This document shows positions 1-5,921 of a stretch of 15,932 bases of DNA, in pieces. The number at the start of each line of letters is the position of its first letter. Position 1 is the first letter of the stretch. Source of the stretch: Bacteroidota bacterium (GTDB lineage: Bacteria > Bacteroidota > Bacteroidia > Chitinophagales > Saprospiraceae); the NCBI GenBank assembly GCA_018969455.1, contig JAGWYI010000027.1, positions 1 through 15,932 on the forward strand, given 5' to 3'. The translations under genes and the position numbers were made by a program. The notes under the pieces are model-generated. The model ran no database searches. It was not told the DNA's origin and saw only the letters and a list, made by a program, of their open reading frames with translations.

Positions 1-2003
1 ATCTGGATGGATAATCCTTCCAAGGTTTTGCCTGCAGCGGAAGTCCATCCGCACAAATCGCCGTTTTGGCCCAGGCGGAGATTGGGCAACCCGGCAAATT
101 TACCCGCGTATACCACATCAAAATGGGCCGATTGCCCGCCTTCCAGCCGAACAGAAAATCCGACAATGCGTTGACGGCCATGCGCAAGGCCCACGTAAGC
201 GCCGGCTTCCGTATTTTCAAACACGCCAACCCCAGCAACCCAAATACGATATTTCAATTCAAGCCCCTCGGTAGCGCCCGTCAACTGGAGACGCATACCC
301 AACAATCGTCTTGCGGGTTGGAAACCACCCACGAGTCCTTGTCCGAAAGCTTGCTCGCCAAGCACAGCAAACCGGATTGCGCCTTCCAATCCCGGTAATT
401 CGGCGGTTTGGGGTGGTAAAGCCTGCTGCACCGCACGTCCGGCATCTATACGACCGTATCCGTACCAGGGGCTGTGGCCGTGGGTGTCGTAATTGCCGTT
501 TTCCAAGTCGATTTTAACACAAGCCATACGTATCAAATCTTTAACAGCTGAACCACGCAAACCCGGATTAACCGAGAGCATCAGTCCAACAATGCCCGCC
601 AAACCCGGGCATGCGCCGGAGGTTCCGCCAAAAGTATTGGTGTAACTGCCTGGATTATATCCCTCGGGGCCCAGGCGGTCGGTGGTACGCAATCCGGTAG
701 AAAGGGGTTTTGGATGATTAAAAGGTGTAAAACCAAAATCATTGCTGGGGAAACAGGCCCAGATGGCATTTCCATAGTCGCTGTAAACCGATCTTTTCGC
801 GGTATCGTTGCAGGCAGCAACCGCAATCACACCCGGGTAGGAAGCATATCCATCATTGTCAACCGGTTCGTTGCCATTTCCTGCTGCAAAAAGCACCACG
901 CAGCCTTTTCCGCCCCGTCCTTCGTTCAAGGCATAATCGATGGCAATGCGAGTATGGTCGGGCAGGGGAGAAATGCGTTTGTGCATGGGGTCGCTGGGAA
1001 CCGACCAGTCTCCGTCATCGGGGCCCCAGGAGCAGCTAATGACATCGGCGCCATGGTCGGCAGCCCATACGAAGGCATTGGCTTCAAATACACTCCCCAG
1101 GCCTACATCGAGGCGTATCGGCATCAATTGTGCTTCCGGAGCGGTGCCTGAAGCGCCATCGGGCAGCCCAAGGGCAGTTGCCATTCCGGCACAACTGGTT
1201 CCGTGCTTTTCTTCATCATATTGGTGCCGTGGATTATCATTGTTTTCGGATACATTATAAGGAAAAACAATTTTACCTGCAAATTCTGGATGATCCATGT
1301 CGAGCCCATCATCGATAACGGCAATGGTTACGCCTTGGCCTCGGGTAATTCTCCAGGCCTCCTGGATGTTCACATGCGCATTAACGGGTTCGTTTCCGAT
1401 TTGGGTGGGCGCCAAATGCCATTGAAGGGGGTTGATGATTTTGTTTTTCCTTTTTTGAATCAACTCGGGGTGGCAAAGCTGTACGCTCTTTTCTTGCAAG
1501 AGTTTTTCGGCAATATCAAACACCTGGAGGCCGGTACCATCGGGTGCTGCAACAAAATAGGCATTCACCGCAAAGTTTAGTTTCCGTTTGAGATGCAATC
1601 CGTATGCTTGGAGACAATCCAGACAGGCCTGTTCCCGGATTTTATCTTTAAATTTGACAAAAAAATTCTCTGTATACAATTGGAGTGCGCCACTTTGGGA
1701 ATCTTGCAAAACCCGTCCGGCAAATCGGACATTCGGTTCCTGCTTGAGTATGGCCCGTGCAGCGTCCCGTTGCAGCATGGCTGCAGCCACATCGGTGCCA
1801 GGCTGAGCCACCTGCCGCACACTCACCCGTACGGCAGGGAAGGCGAGCACCTCGGGCGCCGTGTTCAGTACCGATTGGCTTTCGGAGCCCATTTGAACGC
1901 TTTCGAGTCCCTGATTGTCGCGCATGCGTACAACCACCAAATTAGGACTTTCAACCAATTGAAAAGCAGCGCCGCGTTTGCCGCCGTAACGTACCGTGTA
2001 CAT
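1..2003 (-). CDS. Kexin-like subtilase (peptidase family S8), C-terminus cut by the window edge
   Basis: A single open frame of 667 codons runs off the left edge. The ATG at 2001-2003 is preceded in frame by TAA at 2019-2021, so the start is well fixed. The S8 catalytic residues are all present: Asp231 in VIDDG, His267 in HGTSCAG, oxyanion Asn376 in AAGNGN and Ser462 in GGTSGACPG. HGTSCAG, ISCSWGPDDG and GKGCVVLFAAGNGN are closer to kexin/furin-type proteases than to subtilisin itself. Residues 1-200 form a family-specific N-terminal region (for example YTENFFVKFKD near 111-121) that may act as a prodomain. There is no signal peptide, so the enzyme may be cytoplasmic or use a non-Sec route (inference). 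After the protease domain come at least three repeats of 46-47 residues resembling ChW repeats (about 540-667). It lies 225 bp behind 2229-3197 on the same strand with no clear promoter of its own. The substrate is unknown. Confidence 0.93.
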   Translation of the reverse strand, partial: MYTVRYGGKRGAAFQLVESPNLVVVRMRDNQGLESVQMGSESQSVLNTAPEVLAFPAVRVSVRQVAQPGTDVAAAMLQRDAARAILKQEPNVRFAGRVLQDSQSGALQLYTENFFVKFKDKIREQACLDCLQAYGLHLKRKLNFAVNAYFVAAPDGTGLQVFDIAEKLLQEKSVQLCHPELIQKRKNKIINPLQWHLAPTQIGNEPVNAHVNIQEAWRITRGQGVTIAVIDDGLDMDHPEFAGKIVFPYNVSENNDNPRHQYDEEKHGTSCAGMATALGLPDGASGTAPEAQLMPIRLDVGLGSVFEANAFVWAADHGADVISCSWGPDDGDWSVPSDPMHKRISPLPDHTRIAIDYALNEGRGGKGCVVLFAAGNGNEPVDNDGYASYPGVIAVAACNDTAKRSVYSDYGNAIWACFPSNDFGFTPFNHPKPLSTGLRTTDRLGPEGYNPGSYTNTFGGTSGACPGLAGIVGLMLSVNPGLRGSAVKDLIRMACVKIDLENGNYDTHGHSPWYGYGRIDAGRAVQQALPPQTAELPGLEGAIRFAVLGEQAFGQGLVGGFQPARRLLGMRLQLTGATEGLELKYRIWVAGVGVFENTEAGAYVGLAHGRQRIVGFSVRLEGGQSAHFDVVYAGKFAGLPNLRLGQNGDLCGWTSAAGKTLEGLSIQ
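8..395 (-). repeat. C-terminal tandem protein repeats (ChW-like) of the subtilase
   Basis: Within the encoded protein, three segments align: GGFQPARRLLGMRLQLTG, GLAHGRQRIVGFSVRLEG and GWTSAAGKTLEGLSIQ. Each has a Gly-rich turn, a basic stretch, then a Gly or Glu-Gly followed by alternating hydrophobic residues. Equivalent codons lie at 330-332, 192-194 and 51-53, giving periods of 46 and 47 residues. This is the layout of ChW (clostridial hydrophobic, conserved W) repeats, although only the last keeps the Trp at the Gly-Trp position. The repeats probably form beta-rich binding modules. More copies may lie beyond the window edge. Confidence 0.5.
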
Positions 2004-2164
2004 AGATAGAGGGTTGGGTTATGCTTAGTGCCACCGGAATGGCAACATGCTTGATTATATTGAGTGTCAAGGTTTTCGGGTTTATACTTAAAAGCAGGAT
2101 AAAACAGGTAACAGTTAATGGAGTCAAATTATTCTAAACGCCGCTTAATGGGAGTATTCATGGT

Positions 2165-2218
2165 CGTGTTAAACACTGCATTTTCAATGATTTTAGTCAA
2201 AATTCTAGAGAAAATGCA
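2165..2218. repeat. Nested AT-rich inverted repeats between the subtilase and the upstream gene
   Basis: TGCATTTTC (2177-2185) is repeated inverted as GAAAATGCA (2210-2218). Inside it, ATTTT (2190-2194) pairs with AAAAT (2199-2203) around a four-base loop. Directly beside it is GTGTTAAACAC (2166-2176), an inverted repeat around one base. No U-run follows on the minus strand, so it is not a classical terminator. It could be an operator, a weak terminator or a processing site for a two-gene transcript. Confidence 0.4.
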
Positions 2219-2228
2219 AGCAAATTCA

Positions 2229-3197
2229 TCAGGCAGGTTCTTCTTTTTGAAGATCCTTGCCTGAAATGACTGTTGAAATAAAGGTATATTCGGTATTCAG
2301 TAAAAAACGGTAATCCGATTTTACAGTTAGTAAAAACTGCAAATGTTCCTGGTAATAGCGTCCGACCAGGCAGCCAATGCTGTAATTTCCCACGTAAAGG
2401 GGTAAATTGTTGGTGGAATGCTGGTTGATTCCAAATACGCCAACATACACTTTATCGCCGTCTCGCTGGTGATCGCGGTTTTTGTCGCGGTAAATTTTCA
2501 CAGGGCCTGTTTGTACGAGCGCGAGTTGTCGTTCTTTGTGCAAGCCTTGTTTCCAACTTTTATATTGTCCGAATCCGATGCGTGCAGTTCCGGAGGGATT
2601 GATCATGCGCACAGAAGGAATTCCGGGCTCGGTGGTTGCTTCCTGATTTAGCAGGATTTCCGGTTTTCCTCCAGGAGCAATCCGAACCACCAGTCGACGG
2701 TCGTTCCATTGGTTGGGTTCGTCGGCATTGAGGCTTCCGTTGGCATTTACGCCCTCGAGGTAAATGATGTTGCAGGCATTGGGACTTCGAGCAATCCAGT
2801 AGCCTTTTTTGCGCATGTAACGGAGTACCCGCTTGGCAAAACGGGTATCGAGTGTATCATCGGGGGCATTATCCCAGACAATGTTTATAAATGTATTCGG
2901 ATCAACCACGGCCAAGGTATGAATGGCCGCCAAACTTAAACCGCCTTCCTGATCGTATGCGAGTCCGGAAAGGCGACAAAATTCATAAATGGCATTCCGT
3001 GTATTTTGCCCGATGGATCCATCGGCTTTACCGATGGGACCGAAATCGCGGGTTTCGGAACCTCCGATGATCGGATCAAGTATGCCCAGATCGCATAAAA
3101 TGGTTTGGAGGCTCAGCACGGCAGGTCGAAACTTTGCCGAGGCCAGCTCTGCCGTGTTTACCCCTCTTCCCAGGTCGAGTATGGCTTGAAGCGACAT
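2229..3197 (-). CDS. Peptidoglycan-binding-like protein with an L,D-transpeptidase-like His/Cys motif
   Basis: This 322-residue protein has no signal peptide or membrane helix. Residues 26-80 resemble a PG_binding_1 module: LQTILCDLGIL, then a glycine-rich loop, then DGSIGQNTRNAIYEF. The C-terminal half has GVNANGSLNADEPNQWND (149-166), an EF-hand-like acidic loop DKNRDHQRD (238-246), and INQH (His260) followed 16 residues later by SIGC (Cys276). The His...S-x-G-C spacing is that of YkuD-type L,D-transpeptidases, whose Cys is the nucleophile, so a peptidoglycan or other peptide amide bond is a plausible substrate. That activity is inferred from the motif only. I recognise the overall pattern as a recurring uncharacterised family but cannot name it. 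It lies between the subtilase and a membrane protein gene on the same strand, which suggests shared function. The ATG at 3195-3197 is the only good start. Confidence 0.85.
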   Translation of the reverse strand: MSLQAILDLGRGVNTAELASAKFRPAVLSLQTILCDLGILDPIIGGSETRDFGPIGKADGSIGQNTRNAIYEFCRLSGLAYDQEGGLSLAAIHTLAVVDPNTFINIVWDNAPDDTLDTRFAKRVLRYMRKKGYWIARSPNACNIIYLEGVNANGSLNADEPNQWNDRRLVVRIAPGGKPEILLNQEATTEPGIPSVRMINPSGTARIGFGQYKSWKQGLHKERQLALVQTGPVKIYRDKNRDHQRDGDKVYVGVFGINQHSTNNLPLYVGNYSIGCLVGRYYQEHLQFLLTVKSDYRFLLNTEYTFISTVISGKDLQKEEPA

Positions 3198-3300
3198 TGT
3201 ACGTTTGGGTGTTTAGTGTATGCTATGCCTGTATGTTTTGGTACAGACTCGTTGTTTTATTCGGAAAACTGCTTGACAAGCGGAATTCCATGTTAGGCCG

Positions 3301-3353
3301 GGTGCTGATGGTCTGTTAAAAAGACCAAAGGCCATGTGAAAGCATGCAGCACC
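3301..3353. other. Potential three-way-junction RNA fold
   Basis: GGTGCTG (3301-3307) pairs with CAGCACC (3347-3353). Inside this, TGGTCT (3309-3314) pairs with AGACCA (3322-3327) around a seven-base loop. CATG (3333-3336) can also pair with CATG (3343-3346) around TGAAAG. Seven- and six-base perfect stems nested in 53 bases are unlikely to be accidental, but no homologous structure is known to me. On the minus strand it would lie in the leader of 2229-3197. Confidence 0.35.
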
Positions 3354-3389
3354 AAGTATACTTTACGCCGCCAGATTTTGTGCATAACG

Positions 3390-3454
3390 ATCCACATAAA
3401 TCCTTATAAATCAGCGAAATCCATCCTGATCTATCCACAAAATCCGGCGAATCC
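3390..3454. repeat. ATCC tract with about 10-bp period
   Basis: ATC or ATCC words begin at 3390, 3400, 3410, 3419, 3429, 3433, 3442 and 3451, with an extra copy at 3423. Most steps are 9 or 10 bases, close to one helical turn. The words between (AAATCC, GCGAAATCC, GCGAATCC) resemble degenerate intergenic repeats often seen in Bacteroidota and Chlorobiota genomes. The tract is non-coding; its function is unknown. Confidence 0.55.
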
Positions 3455-3475
3455 TGGTATATAAAGGGTTAAAAA

Positions 3476-3525
3476 TCAAAATTTTGAATACCGGAAAATA
3501 CTAAATTTATAGCAGATGCCGGTAT
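3476..3525 (-). terminator. Possible weak terminator after the membrane protein gene
   Basis: Read on the minus strand, the stop of 3535-4563 is followed by ATACCGG/CCGGTAT (3519-3525 with 3488-3494, loop 24 bases), then the palindrome TCAAAATTTTGA (3476-3487) and a short T-run. The long loop and weak stem make this only a candidate. Confidence 0.3.
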
Positions 3526-3534
3526 GAAGGCGCG

Positions 3535-4563
3535 TTATCCAAATTCCTCATTGGGCGCTTCCGGTTTGGGGGGCTTGTTCGACGTTTTTTCAAACGTTTG
3601 CATATTTCCTTGGGGACTTCCTGCATTTCCATTGCCCATGGGCTGATTCACCACCACTGTAGTTGGGGCCGACATGCCTCCTGCTCCTGCGCCCGATCGA
3701 ATACTGATCAGTTTCTTCAATATTTCGAACCAAAATGGAGCCCCGAAAGTAACCGATATGCCAGAGAGCAACCAACCCAATAATTTGGTAAGCCAGCCGG
3801 TGGTTGTCAAATCAAACTGCGATTGAGTCCAGCCCAAACCAAGCGGTGATTCAACTGTTTTGCTATAGGTTTCTGCCATTTCTTTCAGCTTAGGGGCAAC
3901 CACTTCCAGCGGCAAATTGGAATTAAGCGATGGCACCGAATCGTTGTTTTCTACAAAATTGGAAGCCAGCGTAACAAAATCATCGCGCAGTGTGGCACTT
4001 TGTGACAAACTGGTATAAATCTGAATGGTATCGGTATTGAAAATGACTGCCATAGTAAATCCTACACCAAACAACCACCATTTGGTCGACCGTTTGTACC
4101 AGTCTGACGCCCGATCCATAACTTCATCAAACCAGGTTTCCGTTCGTGCTTTGAACTGTTCAATGCTGCCATCGGTTTGGCGCAAGAGGTACAACATCAG
4201 ATCCTTAAAATCACCGTCTGGCATGCTGTTGATCTTTTCTTCCAAAGTAGTCGATCCGCCTGGCTGCATCAAATCTGCCAGAATGGAACTAAAGGTTGAT
4301 TTATTGATCCAGGAGGGCAAAGAGTAAGGGGTGAGTGGCGTTTTTCGGCCGGTTGCATAAGCCAGCTGACGGAAAAAAGGATGAGCCAAAAAATCATTGG
4401 TCATTTCACCCAGCATGTTGCGGAGGGTACGCAACAAATGCAAGCCGCGTAAGGAAAGCAGGGCGGCAACAATTTCCATCACAGTGGATGCAAATAAACT
4501 AAAAAGCATCAAAACGAAAACGATGCCGATGATTACGGAAAAAACGGTTAACAGTGTTTGCAT
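3535..4563 (-). CDS. Three-helix membrane protein of unknown function
   Basis: This is a 342-residue protein. A strongly hydrophobic N-terminal helix (about 4-26) is followed by a 130-residue soluble segment. A second helix lies at about 161-183, and after a second soluble stretch a third at about 257-283, ending in GAPFWFE. Conspicuous motifs are LLSLRGLHLL (35-44), WFDEVMDRASDWYKR (144-158), FNTDTI (175-180) and SVTFGAPFWFEILKKL (270-285). The tail (290-342) is rich in Gly, Asn, Pro and Gln and probably disordered. I recall proteins with this motif set as a widespread hypothetical family but know no function, and no enzymatic signature is visible. Two charged soluble domains flank the middle helix and could bind partners. 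It is upstream of the L,D-transpeptidase-like and subtilase genes on the same strand, with a 337-bp gap. A membrane anchor or pore role for those neighbours is a guess. Confidence 0.85.
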   Translation of the reverse strand: MQTLLTVFSVIIGIVFVLMLFSLFASTVMEIVAALLSLRGLHLLRTLRNMLGEMTNDFLAHPFFRQLAYATGRKTPLTPYSLPSWINKSTFSSILADLMQPGGSTTLEEKINSMPDGDFKDLMLYLLRQTDGSIEQFKARTETWFDEVMDRASDWYKRSTKWWLFGVGFTMAVIFNTDTIQIYTSLSQSATLRDDFVTLASNFVENNDSVPSLNSNLPLEVVAPKLKEMAETYSKTVESPLGLGWTQSQFDLTTTGWLTKLLGWLLSGISVTFGAPFWFEILKKLISIRSGAGAGGMSAPTTVVVNQPMGNGNAGSPQGNMQTFEKTSNKPPKPEAPNEEFG

Positions 4564-4674
4564 CTTTCTAAATCAAAAAACAGGATTGTGGAATGAATAC
4601 GTAAAGATGGAAGGAATAAATATATCTTTTGCATTAAGTATTCGTATAAAATTATTTTAAAGCCGACATTCAGC

Positions 4675-4682
4675 TACTTTTG
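4675..4682 (+). promoter_or_regulatory. Possible upstream -7 promoter element
   Basis: TACTTTTG matches the Bacteroidota -7 consensus TAnnTTTG and is identical to the better-placed copy at 4870-4877. No clear -33 TTTG lies upstream; only a T-rich stretch is at the expected distance. If used, it would give a leader of about 230 bases containing the small ORF at 4767-4868. Confidence 0.3.
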
Positions 4683-4766
4683 CAATCTTGGCGGTGCTTT
4701 GGCGCATTTTGGGTAAAAATATCAGACAAAAATTGACGATTTCGATGCAATCAGGTGCAGGAAAGG

Positions 4767-4868
4767 ATGGTCTTTAAAGAATTGGTTCGCTATTTGCATG
4801 GCCGAGTTTTCAAACACCCGCTGCACCCAATTGCATGGTATCTGCTTGGCACTGCCGCCAAAAGATAA
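4767..4868 (+). CDS. Possible 33-residue small protein upstream of the decarboxylase gene
   Basis: ATG at 4767 opens 33 codons ending in TAA at 4866-4868. The purine-rich AGGAAAGG lies directly before the start. The product begins MVFKELVRYLHGRVFKHPL and continues with a hydrophobic stretch (PIAWYLLGTAA) ending in KR; it would be basic and possibly membrane-associated. An open frame of this length is expected by chance fairly often, and no relative is known to me. Its stop lies two bases before the -7 box of the following gene. Confidence 0.25.
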   Translation: MVFKELVRYLHGRVFKHPLHPIAWYLLGTAAKR

Positions 4869-4877
4869 GTACTTTTG
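4846..4877 (+). promoter_or_regulatory. Promoter of the UDP-glucuronate decarboxylase operon
   Basis: TTGG (4846-4849) and TACTTTTG (4870-4877) match the Bacteroidota -33 TTTG and -7 TAnnTTTG elements with a 20-base spacer. Transcription would begin near 4884, about 36 bases before the ATG at 4920. This rules out the longer open frame starting at 4875. Confidence 0.6.
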
Positions 4878-4919
4878 CGCTTGCTTTGCTCCCGCATCAA
4901 AACACACAAAACTGGCATC

Positions 4920-5870
4920 ATGGAAAAAAAACGTGTCCTGATTACCGGCGCTGCCGGCTTCCTCGGATCGCATTTGAGCGACCGGTTCCTTGCAGAAGGC
5001 TATCATGTAATCGGAATGGACAATTTGCTTACCGGCGATTTGACCAACATTGAGCATTTATTCAAAGAAAAAGATTTTGAGTATTATCATCACGATGTGA
5101 CCAAATTTGTGCACGTGCCTGGTAAACTCGACTACATTCTGCATTTTGCAAGCCCTGCCAGCCCAATCGATTACCTCGAAATGCCCATTCAAACCTTGAA
5201 AGTAGGATCTTTGGGTACGCACAATCTTCTGGGACTTGCCAAGGAAAAGCGCGCCCGTATTTTGGTTGCATCTACCTCAGAGGTTTACGGCGACCCGCTC
5301 GTGCATCCCCAAACCGAATCTTACTGGGGTAATGTAAATCCGGTCGGGCCGCGCGGCGTATATGATGAAGCCAAACGCTTTTTGGAAGCCATCACCATGG
5401 CTTATCATACTTTCCATCAGGTTGAAACGCGCATCATCCGCATCTTCAATACTTACGGCCCGCGCATGCGCGTAAACGACGGCCGCGTACTGCCCGCTTT
5501 TTTTAGCCAGGCCATTCGGGGTGAAGGTCTCACGGTTTTTGGAGACGGATCCCAAACCCGTTCTTTCTGTTATGTCGATGATCTCGTAGAAGGCATTTAC
5601 CGCCTGCTGCTGAGTGATTACAGCCAGCCCATGAACATCGGAAATCCCTCCGAAATTACGGTGATGCAATTCGCACAGGAAGTATTGGCCCTCGTAAACA
5701 ACCCAAAGGCCTACATTGATTACCGCCCGCTGCCGGTAGACGACCCGAAACAACGTCAGCCTGACATTACCAAAGCGCGCCAGATTCTTGGCTGGGAACC
5801 CAAGTACGACCGCGAAGCTGGATTGAAATTGACGTACGAATATTTCAAAAAAGCAGTAAAAGTAGACTAA
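4920..5870 (+). CDS. uxs: UDP-glucuronate decarboxylase (UDP-xylose synthase family)
   Basis: The enzyme is a short-chain dehydrogenase/reductase that converts UDP-glucuronate to UDP-xylose using bound NAD+; it is cytoplasmic and supplies pentose for surface polysaccharides. The 316-residue product has the NAD-binding GAAGFLG motif at residues 10-16, the TSE catalytic stretch at 119-121 (in ASTSEVYGDP), and Tyr148-x-x-x-Lys152 in GVYDEAKR, a sequence typical of the Uxs branch rather than epimerases. FNTYGPRMRVNDGRV, GDGSQTRSFCYVDDLVEG and the C-terminal DITKAR-LGWEPK also fit. The frame extends back to an ATG at 4875, but a promoter -7 box overlaps that codon and GIMEKKRVLITG places the usual start at 4920. 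It is followed 51 bp later by the dTDP-glucose dehydratase gene with no terminator between, so the two form an operon. Exact substrate is inferred from family motifs. Confidence 0.9.
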   Translation: MEKKRVLITGAAGFLGSHLSDRFLAEGYHVIGMDNLLTGDLTNIEHLFKEKDFEYYHHDVTKFVHVPGKLDYILHFASPASPIDYLEMPIQTLKVGSLGTHNLLGLAKEKRARILVASTSEVYGDPLVHPQTESYWGNVNPVGPRGVYDEAKRFLEAITMAYHTFHQVETRIIRIFNTYGPRMRVNDGRVLPAFFSQAIRGEGLTVFGDGSQTRSFCYVDDLVEGIYRLLLSDYSQPMNIGNPSEITVMQFAQEVLALVNNPKAYIDYRPLPVDDPKQRQPDITKARQILGWEPKYDREAGLKLTYEYFKKAVKVD

Positions 5871-5921
5871 AAATCTGTTTTCCGTTCTTAAACAGGTGAT
5901 TATATATAAAAATAACGCTTC

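Larger units (their letters stand above)
3198..3534. other. 337-bp intergenic region with repeats and foldable segments
   Basis: I see no convincing gene here. From left to right it holds a possible three-way-junction fold (3301-3353), a run of ATCC words at 9-10 base spacing (3390-3454), and an AT-rich palindrome plus stem (3476-3525) that may end transcription of the membrane protein gene. No TAnnTTTG element in the minus-strand direction was found, so the promoter of 2229-3197 is unidentified or lies upstream of 3535-4563. Confidence 0.6.
4564..4919. other. Divergent intergenic region with promoters and a small ORF
   Basis: This 356-bp region separates the minus-strand membrane protein gene from the plus-strand sugar-nucleotide operon. 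The first 100 bases are AT-rich. It holds two TACTTTTG elements (4675-4682 and 4870-4877) and a 33-codon open frame between them (4767-4868). No minus-strand TAnnTTTG promoter for 3535-4563 could be found. Confidence 0.6.

Noticed and set aside
2054..2070. Sigma-70-like TTGACA and TATAAT on the minus strand ahead of the subtilase
   Set aside because: The spacer is only five bases, and Bacteroidota promoters use TTTG / TAnnTTTG instead.
4875..4919. N-terminal extension of the decarboxylase from ATG 4875
   Set aside because: The codon overlaps the -7 box, so it would lie upstream of the transcript start, and the extra 15 residues do not fit the family.
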